The notes under the pieces: model-generated
Told to the model about the DNA's origin: nothing
The model's input: the letters and a program-made list of their open reading frames with translations, nothing else
Database searches by the model: none
In this document: piece after piece, positions 17,445-25,738 of the stretch
Layout: each line of letters begins with the position of its first letter
Position numbering within the stretch: the first letter of the stretch is position 1
Position numbers and translations under genes: made by a program
DNA from: Metapseudomonas resinovorans DSM 21078
GTDB lineage: Bacteria > Pseudomonadota > Gammaproteobacteria > Pseudomonadales > Pseudomonadaceae
Length of the DNA stretch: 64,000 nt
Direction of reading: 5' to 3'
Assembly (NCBI RefSeq): GCF_000423545.1
Contig: NZ_AUIE01000022.1
Coordinates: forward strand, 62,001-126,000

Positions 17445-19099
17445 TGGAGCAGCACAACGCCCCGGCCATCGTCCTGCTCGGCAACGGCGGCCTGCCAACG
17501 GCTCGGCGCATCCAGGCGCTTTATCCACAGGCGCGCGTGCTTGGCCTGAATGGGCGCGTCGAAGGCGCGGACGAAGGCTATGCCGAGTTCGGCGACACCC
17601 TGCGCGGGCTGTACAGCAGCGATACGCCGATCATTGCCCTGTGCGCCGCCGGCATCGTCATCCGCACCCTGGCGCCACTGCTGGCGAGCAAGGGCGCCGA
17701 GCCGCCGGTACTGGCTGTCGCCGAAGACGGCAGTGCGGTGGTGCCGCTGCTCGGCGGGCTGGGCGGGGTCAACCGCATGGCGCGGGAAATCGCCGCCATG
17801 CTGGACGTGGCGCCGGCCATCACCACCAGTGGCGAGTTGCGTTTCGGCACCTGCCTGCTGGACCCACCAGCGGGCTACGCCCTGGCCGACATCGAACAGG
17901 GCAAGCGCTTCGTCTCCGACCTGCTGGGCGGCGAAGCCGTGCGCGTGCAGGGCGATGCGCCGTGGCTCGATGAGGTCCGCCTGCCCCTGGCGGACGAGGC
18001 GCAACGGGTTATCCACATCACCGCCGAAGCACGTCCGGCCGAGCGCCACGAACTGCTGATCCACCCTCGCGTGGCGGTCGCGCGAATCGATGGCGAGGCG
18101 AATGCCGATATCGTGCGCCAGGCCCTGGCGGATGCCGGTCTGGCGGCGCTGTCCCTGGCCTGCCTGTTGGCAGAGCGCGAGCGCATGACTGACCCCGTAT
18201 TGGCAGCGACCGCCACCGAGCTAGACGTGCCACTGCGCTTTATTACCGAAGAAACCGCCCTGCCGCCCCTGCACCAGCAAGGCGATGGCATTCGCCTCTA
18301 TCGGGCTGATGAGCCGCTCGACCCGGCCCTGATCGGCCAACCGCGCGGGCGCCTGACCGTGGTCGGCCTTGGCCCCGGCGCCGCCGAGTTCATGGTGCCG
18401 GCCGCTCGCCAGGCGCTGGACGAGGCCGAAGACCTGTTGGGCTACGAGACTTACATCCGCATGGCCGGCCCGTTGCGACCCGATCAGGTGGCGCACTGCA
18501 CCGACAACCGCGAAGAACTGCAGCGGGCCCGCCACGCCTTCGAGCTGGCAGCCAGCGGCCGCCGCGTGGTGGTGGTGTCCTCCGGTGACCCGGGCGTCTT
18601 CGCCATGGCCGCCGCCGTGCTGGAGGCCCTGGACGAATCCCGCGATCCGCAGTGGTTACAGGTCGAGTTGCAGGTGTTCCCCGGCGTTTCCGCCGCCCTG
18701 GCCACCGCTGCCAAGGCCGGTGCGCCCCTAGGCCATGACTTCTGCCTGATCTCCCTATCGGACAACCTCAAGCCCTGGGAGGTGATCGAGCACCGCCTCG
18801 ACCACGCCGCCGCCGCCGACCTGGCCATGGCCTTCTACAACCCCATCTCCAGGGCCCGCCCCTGGCAACTGGGCCGCGCGCTGGAGATCGTCGCCCGACA
18901 TCGCCGGCCGGAAACGGTGGTGGTACTGGGTCGCGACATCGGTCGCCCGGCCGAAAAGCTCACCCTCACCAGCCTCGGCGAGCTGACCCCGGAGCAGGTG
19001 GACATGCGCACCCTGGTAATCATCGGCTCGTCGCTGACCCGGCGCGTGCCGAAGGGCAATGGCGAGGATTGGGTCTACACGCCGCGCTGGTATCGCTGA
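17444..19099 (+). CDS. cobJ: CbiG-CobJ fusion: precorrin-3B C17-methyltransferase with CbiG-like N-terminus
   Basis: A 551-residue fusion. Residues 1 to about 290 resemble CbiG (LCAAGIVIRTLAPLLASKG, PLLGGLGGVNRMAREIA, then a CbiG C-terminal lobe). The rest is a tetrapyrrole methylase (LTVVGLGPGAAEFMVPAARQ; VVVSSGDPGVFAMAAAVLE) of the CobJ/CbiH type, which methylates C-17 with ring contraction. CbiG opens the C20 lactone in the anaerobic route. The ATG at 17444 overlaps the cobI TGA and has GGAGAGG upstream; a GTG at 17432 would add four residues. The same fusion is known in other Pseudomonas. Confidence 0.93.
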   Translation: MEQHNAPAIVLLGNGGLPTARRIQALYPQARVLGLNGRVEGADEGYAEFGDTLRGLYSSDTPIIALCAAGIVIRTLAPLLASKGAEPPVLAVAEDGSAVVPLLGGLGGVNRMAREIAAMLDVAPAITTSGELRFGTCLLDPPAGYALADIEQGKRFVSDLLGGEAVRVQGDAPWLDEVRLPLADEAQRVIHITAEARPAERHELLIHPRVAVARIDGEANADIVRQALADAGLAALSLACLLAERERMTDPVLAATATELDVPLRFITEETALPPLHQQGDGIRLYRADEPLDPALIGQPRGRLTVVGLGPGAAEFMVPAARQALDEAEDLLGYETYIRMAGPLRPDQVAHCTDNREELQRARHAFELAASGRRVVVVSSGDPGVFAMAAAVLEALDESRDPQWLQVELQVFPGVSAALATAAKAGAPLGHDFCLISLSDNLKPWEVIEHRLDHAAAADLAMAFYNPISRARPWQLGRALEIVARHRRPETVVVLGRDIGRPAEKLTLTSLGELTPEQVDMRTLVIIGSSLTRRVPKGNGEDWVYTPRWYR

Positions 19100-19118
19100 G
19101 CGGCTGCGTAATCTCCCC

Positions 19119-19240
19119 GCGAAACCCATCAACGCCACCCGATGGGTTTCGCTGCGCTCTACGCCATCCTACGAACAGCCACTCGGCGCGCCCACGTAGG
19201 ATGGGTCGTGCGGCGTTCCGCGAGCCTGCGAAACCCATCA
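19119..19240. repeat. Dispersed GATGGGTTTCGC / CCATCCTACG repeat module
   Basis: GCGAAACCCAT (19119-19129) and ATGGGTTTCGC (19141-19151) form an 11-bp inverted pair. CCATCCTACG and CGTAGGATGG follow as a second inverted pair, and GCGAAACCCATCA recurs near 19228. This is a REP-like intergenic module downstream of cobJ. No gene is visible in the gap. Confidence 0.65.
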
Positions 19241-19318
19241 GCGATTCCCCCCGCGAACCATTCCGGCAATGGTGCCGCCCCGGCACACGGCGCAGTTGCA
19301 AAAGCCTCGGCAGACGAT

Positions 19319-19337
19319 GAAAATGCGATTAATTTTC
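19319..19337 (+). promoter_or_regulatory. Putative Fur box upstream of ECF sigma gene
   Basis: GAAAATGCGATTAATTTTC matches 13 of 19 positions of the Fur consensus GATAATGATAATCATTATC and sits 29 nt before the sigma-factor gene. Iron repression of the signalling unit is expected. Confidence 0.6.
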
Positions 19338-19365
19338 ATTTGTTATCGCATCTCGCGGCGGCCCC

Positions 19366-19866
19366 ATGCCCTCTCCCCACATCACCCTCCAGGCGCTGTA
19401 CAGCGAGCATCACGGCTGGCTGAAGAACTGGCTGCGCAGCAAGCTGGGCAATGCCGCCGATGCGGCGGACCTGGCCCAGGACACCTTCCTGCGCCTGCTG
19501 GGCAAGGGTGACAGCCTGGAGCTGCGCACGCCGCGCGCGTTCCTGCGCACCGTGGCGCGCGGCCTGGTGATCGACCACTGGCGCCGCGAAGAGCTGGAGC
19601 GCGCCTACCTGGAAGCCCTGGCACAGATCCCCGAGGCCGAAGCGCCCTCGCCTGAGGCGCGCGAGCTGATCCTCGAACTGCTGGAACGCATTGCGCTGAT
19701 GCTCGACCGCCTCAAACCCAAGGCACGCACCGCCTTCCTGCTGGCCCAGTGCGAAGGCCTGACCCACAAGGAAGTCGCTGCGCGGATGGGTATTTCCCTG
19801 CGCTCGGTGGAGCGCTATGTGGCCGACGCCCTCTACCACTGCTACCTCCTGCGATTTGAAGAATGA
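19366..19866 (+). CDS. ECF sigma factor, FecI-like
   Basis: A 166-residue ECF sigma factor: region 2 holds AADLAQDTFLRLL and region 4 is LTHKEVAARMGISLRSVERYVADAL. FecI-type sigma factors transcribe TonB receptor genes after a surface signal. The stop overlaps the start of the FecR-like gene by 4 nt, and a signalling receptor follows. A Fur box lies just upstream. Likely partners are the next two genes; the exact siderophore is not read from the sigma factor. Confidence 0.92.
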   Translation: MPSPHITLQALYSEHHGWLKNWLRSKLGNAADAADLAQDTFLRLLGKGDSLELRTPRAFLRTVARGLVIDHWRREELERAYLEALAQIPEAEAPSPEARELILELLERIALMLDRLKPKARTAFLLAQCEGLTHKEVAARMGISLRSVERYVADALYHCYLLRFEE

Positions 19867-20819
19867 ACACCCACAGCCGGACCGTCGGCCCCAACGAACA
19901 GGTGGTGCGCCAGGCCATCCACTGGATGTTGCGTCTGCGCGACAGCGGCGATGCGGAACTGCAGCGAGCCTGCGAGCACTGGCGCGGGCAGGACGCCGAC
20001 CACGAACTGGCCTGGCAACGGGTGCAACAGCTTGACCGCGAACTGGGCGTGGCAATGCCCGGTACCGGCTTGGTACTGGACAACGCCCGCGCAGGGCTGC
20101 GCCGCCGTCAGGCGCTGAAGCTGCTGTCCGGGGCGGCAGTCGGGGGCGCCGCCCTCTGGCTGACCCGCGACATCACGCCCTGGGAACGCCTCACCGCCGA
20201 TCTGGCCACCGCCACCGGCGAGCGCCGTGGCCTGGCATTGGCCGACGGCAGCCTACTGCAACTGAACACCGATTCGGCTGTGGATATCCGCTTCGACTCG
20301 CAGCAACGGCTGGTCGAACTGCGGCGCGGTGAAATCCTCGTCAGCAGTGCCATCCAGGCCACGCCACTGCAGGTAGTCACCGCCCATGGCCTGGTGGAAG
20401 CCCAGGCCGCGCGCTTCGTGCTGCGCCAGGGCAAGGCCGCCTCACGCCTCAGCGTGCTGCAGGGCAGCGTGGCGCTGAACCCCTCCAACGGCCTGTCGAA
20501 GCAGGTCGTCGAGGCCGGCCAGAGCGTCGACCTGACCCGGGAAGGCATCCGCCCGGTGCAACAACTGGACTTCGAGGCCGGGGCCTGGGTCGACGGGCTG
20601 ATCGTCACCCGCGACATGCGCCTTGCAGACCTCCTCGCCGAAGTCTCGCGCTATCGCCATGGCCGCCTGGCTTGCGCCGACAGCATCCGTGACCTGCGCC
20701 TCTCCGGCGTGTTCCGCCTGGACGACACCGACAAACTGCTGAGCCTGCTGCCACGCACCCTGCCGGTACATCTGCACTACCGCACCCGCTGGTGGGTGAC
20801 GGTGGAGGCCAGGGCCTGA
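19863..20819 (+). CDS. FecR-like transmembrane sigma regulator
   Basis: A 318-residue protein with an N-terminal cytoplasmic part (RQAIHWMLRLRDSG, the sigma-binding FecR N-domain), RRR at 80-82 before a single membrane segment (84-100), and a periplasmic FecR domain (LADGSLLQLNTDSAVDIRF, with RGEILV and VTAHGLVEAQA). It carries the signal from the receptor's N-terminal domain to the sigma factor. Its start overlaps the sigma gene, as is usual for this pair. Confidence 0.92.
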   Translation: MNTHSRTVGPNEQVVRQAIHWMLRLRDSGDAELQRACEHWRGQDADHELAWQRVQQLDRELGVAMPGTGLVLDNARAGLRRRQALKLLSGAAVGGAALWLTRDITPWERLTADLATATGERRGLALADGSLLQLNTDSAVDIRFDSQQRLVELRRGEILVSSAIQATPLQVVTAHGLVEAQAARFVLRQGKAASRLSVLQGSVALNPSNGLSKQVVEAGQSVDLTREGIRPVQQLDFEAGAWVDGLIVTRDMRLADLLAEVSRYRHGRLACADSIRDLRLSGVFRLDDTDKLLSLLPRTLPVHLHYRTRWWVTVEARA

Positions 20820-21063
20820 GCGTTCTGGCGAAGAACACACTGTGCAGGAGCTGCTTGCAACACGTGATGCAGACAGAACCGATTCATTCGCCATGAGGCC
20901 GACGGCCTTCCCGTCGAGGTTCCTTGGGGGGCAGCTGCGCCGCCCTTGGCGATTGAAATCGCCTCTACAGGTTTGACCTTCGAATTTTTTTGGCGGGTTT
21001 TTCCGCCTGGCCCGGCATGGGGAATGAATCCCATTAACCTTTGCCGCCTCCACGGATGTTTTC
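20820..21063. other. Intergenic region before TonB receptor, with dispersed repeat
   Basis: About 50 bp (20840-20895, with GCAACACGTGATGCAGACAG and GATTCATTCGCCATG) recurs in diverged form near 25450-25500. GGCGAT-TGAA-ATCGCC (20948-20963) is a short palindrome, and GGCGG-GTTTTT-CCGCC lies at about 20991-21007. The ECF-sigma promoter for the receptor should be near 20990-21050 but I cannot assign it with confidence. Confidence 0.5.
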
Positions 21064-23478
21064 ATGACCGCACCTCGCGCTTCCCACCTTGCCCTCGCCA
21101 TTCGAGGCGCCTTGCTCTCCGCTGCCCTGGCTACCCCGCTGCTACCTGCTGGCGCCATCGCCGAGGAAGCGACCGTCGTCGCCAGCCGCAGCTACGCCAT
21201 CCCCGCCGGCGCCCTCGACGAAGCGCTGAACCGCTTCGCCCGCGAAGCCGGCATCAACCTGTCCGCCACCCCGGCGCAAACCCGCGGCCTCAGCACCCAG
21301 GGCCTGAATGGTGCCTACTCGGCGCAAGCCGGCCTGGCGCGCCTGCTCGACGGCACCTCGCTGCAGGCGGAGAACCTCGGCGGCGGCAGTTTCGTGCTGC
21401 GCGACGTGCCGGCCGGCAGCGCACTGGAAGTGCCCAGCACCCAGGTGTTTGCCCTGGGCAATGCGCTGGGCAGCGAGGACGGTTACCTGGCCACCCACAG
21501 CCAGATCGCCACCAAGACCAGTAAATCGCTGATGGAAACCTCGCAGAGCGTTTCGGTGATCACGCGCGAGCAGATCGACGACCAGGGTTCGAAAACCGTC
21601 CAGCAATCCATGCGCTACACCCCCGGCATCTTCACCGGCCAGGTGGGCGCCTCGAACCGTTATGACTACGTGGTGATGCGCGGCTTCGCCGACAACAGCG
21701 TCGACAACATCTACCTCGACGGCCTGAAGACCATGGGCGACAGCGGCACCTTCAGCTCGATGCAGGTGGACCCGTACTTCCTGGAACGCATCGACGTACT
21801 CAAGGGACCGTCCTCGGTACTTTACGGCCGCAGCCTACCGGGCGGCCTGGTGGCGCTGACCAGCAAGAAGCCGCTCTATGAGGACTACCACCAGGTGCAG
21901 GCCACCGTCGGCAACATGAACCAGAAGGGCGTGGGCTTCGACTTCAGCGGCCCGCTGGATGACGAGAAGCGCATCGCCTACCGCCTGGTGGGGCTGGGCA
22001 AGGGCAATGACACCCAGTTCGACCACGCCAAGGAAGAGCGCTACGCCATCGCCCCGACCCTGGCCATCGACTTCAGCGAAGACACCACCCTGACCCTGCA
22101 AGGCTATCTGCAGCACGACCCGAACGGCGGTTACCACAGCGGAGTGCCGGCCGATGGCAGCCTGTACCAGCACAACGGCCGCCGCATCGACCGCGAGTTC
22201 TTCGACGGCGAACCGGGCCTGGACGACTTCGACCGCACCCAACGCATGTTCGGCTATCAGCTGGAACACCGTTTCAACGACGTCTGGACCGCCCGCCAGA
22301 ACTTCCGCTACCTCTCCTCCGACGTCGATCTGTCCCAGGTCTACGGCTACCAGTGGACCGCGCAGGACAGCAACGAACTGAACCGCTACTTCTCCGGCGC
22401 CAGCGAGGCGCTCGAGGCGTACATCATCGACAACATGGTCCAGGCCGAATTCGACACCGGTGCAGCCCGCCACACCCTGCTGACCGGCCTCGACTACCAG
22501 CGCCGCAAAACCAAGGTGGACTGGACATCCGGCGTCTCGACGCCGCTCAACGCCTTCGACCCGGTGTACGGCAACGAGACCCTGACGTTCCTCACCGAAG
22601 ACAACCACACCCGTCGCCTGGAACAGACCGGCCTGTACCTGCAGGACCTGATCGACCTCGACCAGTGGCGCTTCTCGCTGGGCATGCGCCAGGACTGGGT
22701 GGACGTCTCCGACGAAAACCGCACGGCCGGCACCAAGAGCGACGAGCAGTGGAGCAAGTTCACCGGCCGCGCCGGCGTGCTCTACCTCTTCGACAACGGC
22801 ATCGCGCCCTACATCAGCTACTCCGAGTCGTTCAACCCGAACGCCTACTCGGACGCGGCCGGCAAGGCGCTGGAGCCCACCGAAGGCAAGCAGTGGGAAG
22901 CGGGTCTGAAGTTCCAGCCCGAAGGCAGCGCCAGCATGTACACCGCCTCGGTGTTCCATATCACCCAGCAGAACGTCGCTTCCAAGCTGCCGCAGGACAA
23001 CTTCTACACCTCGGTGGGTGAGGTGCGCTCCAAGGGCATCGAGCTGGAAGCCCACACCCAGGTCACCGAGAACTTCAAGGTCCTGGCCAACTACACCTAC
23101 ACCGACATCACCTACGCCAAGGCGCTGGACGGCAACCAGGGCAACACCCCGAACCAGGCGCCCGAGCACATGGCCTCCATCTGGGGTGACTACCACTTCA
23201 ACGCCGGCACGCTCGACGGCCTGCGCACCGGCCTCGGCGTGCGCTACGTCGGCAAGACCTGGGCGGACAAGGAAAACACCCTGCACGTACCCTCCTACAC
23301 CCTGGTGGATGCCCTTATCGGCTACGACCTGGGCAAGCTGGGCATGAAGGGCCTGGACCTCAGCCTGAACGCCAACAACCTGCTGGACGAAGACTACGTG
23401 GCGTCCTGCTACAGCCTCGACTTCTGCTACTTCGGCGAGAAACGCAACGTGACCGCCACCCTCAGCTACCAGTTCTGA
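21064..23478 (+). CDS. TonB-dependent siderophore receptor with signalling (STN) domain, hydroxamate type
   Basis: An 804-residue receptor. After the signal peptide (about 1-34) there is a secretin/TonB N-terminal signalling domain (YAIPAGALDEALNRFAREAG and following, about 45-110), then the plug (MRYTPGIFTGQVGASNRYDY; LKGPSSVLYGRSLPGG) and the barrel. The C-terminus has CYSLDFCYFGEKRNVTATLS and ends YQF, a pattern of FhuA/FoxA-type hydroxamate receptors. It should import a ferric hydroxamate siderophore and signal through the FecR/sigma pair upstream. FoxA- or FiuA-like is my best guess; ligand specificity is not determined. Confidence 0.9.
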   Translation: MTAPRASHLALAIRGALLSAALATPLLPAGAIAEEATVVASRSYAIPAGALDEALNRFAREAGINLSATPAQTRGLSTQGLNGAYSAQAGLARLLDGTSLQAENLGGGSFVLRDVPAGSALEVPSTQVFALGNALGSEDGYLATHSQIATKTSKSLMETSQSVSVITREQIDDQGSKTVQQSMRYTPGIFTGQVGASNRYDYVVMRGFADNSVDNIYLDGLKTMGDSGTFSSMQVDPYFLERIDVLKGPSSVLYGRSLPGGLVALTSKKPLYEDYHQVQATVGNMNQKGVGFDFSGPLDDEKRIAYRLVGLGKGNDTQFDHAKEERYAIAPTLAIDFSEDTTLTLQGYLQHDPNGGYHSGVPADGSLYQHNGRRIDREFFDGEPGLDDFDRTQRMFGYQLEHRFNDVWTARQNFRYLSSDVDLSQVYGYQWTAQDSNELNRYFSGASEALEAYIIDNMVQAEFDTGAARHTLLTGLDYQRRKTKVDWTSGVSTPLNAFDPVYGNETLTFLTEDNHTRRLEQTGLYLQDLIDLDQWRFSLGMRQDWVDVSDENRTAGTKSDEQWSKFTGRAGVLYLFDNGIAPYISYSESFNPNAYSDAAGKALEPTEGKQWEAGLKFQPEGSASMYTASVFHITQQNVASKLPQDNFYTSVGEVRSKGIELEAHTQVTENFKVLANYTYTDITYAKALDGNQGNTPNQAPEHMASIWGDYHFNAGTLDGLRTGLGVRYVGKTWADKENTLHVPSYTLVDALIGYDLGKLGMKGLDLSLNANNLLDEDYVASCYSLDFCYFGEKRNVTATLSYQF

Positions 23479-23492
23479 CAGCGTGACAGGAA

Positions 23493-23516
23493 GCCGGGCC
23501 GATCTATCGGCCCGGC
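23493..23516 (+). terminator. Stem-loop after TonB receptor gene
   Basis: GCCGGGCCGAT and ATCGGCCCGGC form an 11-bp perfect stem 14 nt after the stop. There is no T-tract, so it may be a weak terminator or an mRNA end stabiliser. Confidence 0.6.
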
Positions 23517-23525
23517 CTATCGCGT

Positions 23526-23539
23526 CGTTATCGTACAAC
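23526..23539 (-). promoter_or_regulatory. Putative hexuronate-regulator operator O1
   Basis: CGTTATCGTACAAC is identical over 14 bp to the operator in front of kdgD (35036-35049). It lies about 60 nt upstream of the porin promoter -35 box. Confidence 0.6.
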
Positions 23540-23598
23540 CCCGCAAATACCACTTTTCCCCTTCCGCCCTTATCCATTGGACTAAAGCCGTATTCGCG

Positions 23599-23650
23599 TT
23601 GACAACGGCAAAGCCAGATGTTGATAATCCGGCCAATGTTGTACGACAAC
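23599..23650 (+). promoter_or_regulatory. Porin promoter with operator O2
   Basis: TTGACA (23599-23604), 18-nt spacer, GATAAT (23623-23628). GTTGTACGACAAC (23638-23650), with TTGT-ACG-ACAA symmetry, covers the expected start site, so bound regulator should repress. The whole block aligns with the uronate dehydrogenase promoter at 35262-35319. Confidence 0.8.
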
Positions 23651-23656
23651 GTATGA

Positions 23657-23944
23657 CAAAAATAACAACAAGACTTCATACAGGGCTCGACCATGACCCT
23701 TCACGCCCCAGGCTTCACCACGCCATGCAGTGCCGGCCCCCCCTCGCCGGACCATCCCCCATTCCCTGATTCGCGCCATGACAGCATCCAGCGGATTCGC
23801 CGACGGCTAGCCGCGGCTGATGGCTGGCCACCCGGCCAGATAGCGCCCTGAGTCCAGGGCTTCACGATGCCCCCGCCATGTCGATGTGCGCTTGCCGCGC
23901 GCAGGGGGCCGGCTCAACCCAAAAAAACCCGGAGCACAACAACA
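23657..23944 (+). other. Long untranslated leader of the porin gene
   Basis: About 290 nt separate the promoter from the porin ATG. The stretch contains a 52-codon ORF (23693-23851) with a weak ribosome site and no recognisable homology, and some GC-rich inverted repeats. I see no known riboswitch. Confidence 0.45.
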
Positions 23945-25207
23945 ATGATCCTCCGCACCGCCCTCCACTCCACCGTCGTAGCGGCCGGCAGCCTTGCCTG
24001 CGGCCTCGCCTTGCTGCCCGCCAGCGTCCAGGCCGCCGGCTTCGCCGAAGACGCCAAGGTCGGCCTGAACCTGCGCAACTTCTACATCAACCGCAACTTC
24101 GTGAACCCGACCTACCCTCAGGGCAAGGCCGAGGAATGGACCCAGAGTTTCATCCTCGATGCCAAGTCCGGCTTCACCGAAGGACCGGTGGGCTTTGGCG
24201 TCGACATGCTCGGCCTGCTCTCGGTCAAGCTCGATGGCGGCAAGGGCACCCGCGGAACCCAACTGCTGCCGGTGCATGACGACGGCCGCCCCGCCGACGA
24301 CTTCGGCCGCCTGGCCATGGCCGGCAAGATGCGCGTCTCCAAGACCGAGTTGAAGGTCGGCGAGTGGATGCCGGTGCTGCCGATCCTGCGTTCCGACGAC
24401 GGCCGCTCCCTGCCCCAGACCTTCCAGGGCGGCCAGGTGACTTCCCAGGAAATCGACGGCCTGACGCTGTATGGCGGCCAGTTCCGCCAGAACAGCCCGC
24501 GCAACGACGCGAGCCTGGACGATATGTCCATGAACGGCCGCGCGGCCTTCACTTCGGATCGTTTCAACTTCGCTGGCGGCGAATACGCCTTCAACGAGAA
24601 GCGCACCCTGGTTGGCCTGTGGTACGCCGAACTGGAAGACATCTACGAGCAGCAGTACCTGCAAGTGATGCACAGCCAGCCTGTCGGTGACTGGACCCTG
24701 GGCGCCAACCTTGGCTACTTCAACGGCAAGGAGAACGGCAGCGCCCTGGCCGGTGACCTCGACAACCGCACCTGGTCGGCCCTGCTGTCGGCCAAGTACG
24801 GCGGCAGCACCTTCTATGTCGGCCTGCAGAAAGTCAGCGGCGACGATGCCTGGATGCGCGTCAACGGCACCAGCGGCGGCACCCTGGCCAACGACAGCTA
24901 CAACTCCAGCTACGACAACGCCAAGGAAGAGTCCTGGCAGGTACGCCACGACTACAACTTCGCCGCCGTCGGCGTTCCCGGCCTGACCCTGATGAACCGC
25001 TACATCAGCGGCGACAACGTGCATGTGGGCAGCGTGACCGACGGCAAGGAATGGGGTCGTGAGACCGAACTCGGCTACACCGTGCAAAGTGGCGCCCTCA
25101 AGGCGCTCAACGTGAAGTGGCGCAACGCGAGCATTCGCCGCGACTTCAGCAACAACGAGTTCGACGAGAACCGTCTGATCATCAACTATCCGTTGTCGAT
25201 CCTCTGA
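23945..25207 (+). CDS. OprD-family outer-membrane porin
   Basis: A 420-residue porin with signal peptide (1-30, ending SVQA) and mature start AGFAEDAKVGLNLRNFYINR, typical of OprD/OccK channels that pass specific carboxylates. The barrel ends LIINYPLSIL. GGAG sits 10 nt before the ATG at 23945. Its promoter shares near-identical -35, -10 and operator sequences with the uronate dehydrogenase operon, so it very likely admits uronates or aldarates. A hairpin terminator follows at 25254. Confidence 0.9.
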   Translation: MILRTALHSTVVAAGSLACGLALLPASVQAAGFAEDAKVGLNLRNFYINRNFVNPTYPQGKAEEWTQSFILDAKSGFTEGPVGFGVDMLGLLSVKLDGGKGTRGTQLLPVHDDGRPADDFGRLAMAGKMRVSKTELKVGEWMPVLPILRSDDGRSLPQTFQGGQVTSQEIDGLTLYGGQFRQNSPRNDASLDDMSMNGRAAFTSDRFNFAGGEYAFNEKRTLVGLWYAELEDIYEQQYLQVMHSQPVGDWTLGANLGYFNGKENGSALAGDLDNRTWSALLSAKYGGSTFYVGLQKVSGDDAWMRVNGTSGGTLANDSYNSSYDNAKEESWQVRHDYNFAAVGVPGLTLMNRYISGDNVHVGSVTDGKEWGRETELGYTVQSGALKALNVKWRNASIRRDFSNNEFDENRLIINYPLSIL

Positions 25208-25253
25208 TGCGCCAACCGGGGTGGGGAAGGCTCCCTTCATCCCGGCTTTCCTC

Positions 25254-25277
25254 AAGGCACCTTCGGGTGCCTTTTTT
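25254..25277 (+). terminator. Intrinsic terminator after porin gene
   Basis: AAGGCACC-TTCG-GGTGCCTT followed by TTTT, 47 nt after the porin stop. Confidence 0.92.
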
Positions 25278-25388
25278 GTCCCTGCGTCCTGACCCCGTTG
25301 GTGACGATGCGTTGGCCTGTAGGGTCGAATTCATTGGCTGTGTCTGCGTTAGCTGTTGCGAGAGATTGACCATCGGGCCAAGAGCCTT

Positions 25389-25443
25389 GTAGGAGCTGGC
25401 TTGCCAGCGAAACGCGGCCATTCGCTGGCAAGCCAGCTCCTAC
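25389..25443. repeat. REP pair (23-bp perfect inverted repeat)
   Basis: GTAGGAGCTGGCTTGCCAGC... (25389-25411) and its exact complement (25421-25443) flank a 9-nt spacer. This is the common Pseudomonas REP sequence in BIME form. Diverged flanking copies of a GCAGACA/AATTCATT segment (25327-25350 and 25470-25495) extend the symmetry. Confidence 0.9.
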
Positions 25444-25553
25444 GGGCAATGCAGCTGCCTACAACACGTCATGCAGACATAGCCAATTCATTCGCCATGC
25501 GGACCGCAGGTTGGCGCCCGGCCCATCCTGCGAGCTGCTCTGAGCGCGGACTG

Positions 25554-25582
25554 CCCTCACCCCTCTCCCAAAGGTAGAGGGG
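25554..25582. repeat. Copy of the CCCTCACCCCTCTCCC repeat
   Basis: Same family as 1769-1868 and 5181-5202, here CCCTCACCCCTCTCCC with AGAGGGG. It lies between the porin and the convergent hexarate operon. The rest of the gap 25208-25738 holds the REP pair and two terminators but no gene that I can support. Confidence 0.65.
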
Positions 25583-25598
25583 ACCGTCCGCGCACACG

Positions 25599-25626
25599 AA
25601 AAAAATCGGCGCACTCGTGGTGCGCC
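25599..25626 (-). terminator. Intrinsic terminator of the minus-strand hexarate operon
   Basis: On the minus strand GGCGCAC-CACGA-GTGCGCC is followed by GATTTTTTT, about 110 nt after the last gene of the operon. Confidence 0.88.
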
Positions 25627-25738
25627 GTCACTGCGAATCTGCAGCTCAATTTCGTGGGAGGAAACGGCGTCCGGCTTGTGGCCGGGGCCGCATAGTGGGG
25701 CCGCCCGACGCGACCACCGCTATGGGGAGCGGGCGAGT

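Noticed and set aside
23693-23851. 52-codon ORF in the porin leader as a real gene
   Set aside because: Proline-rich, weak ribosome site and no recognisable similarity; kept only as part of the leader description.
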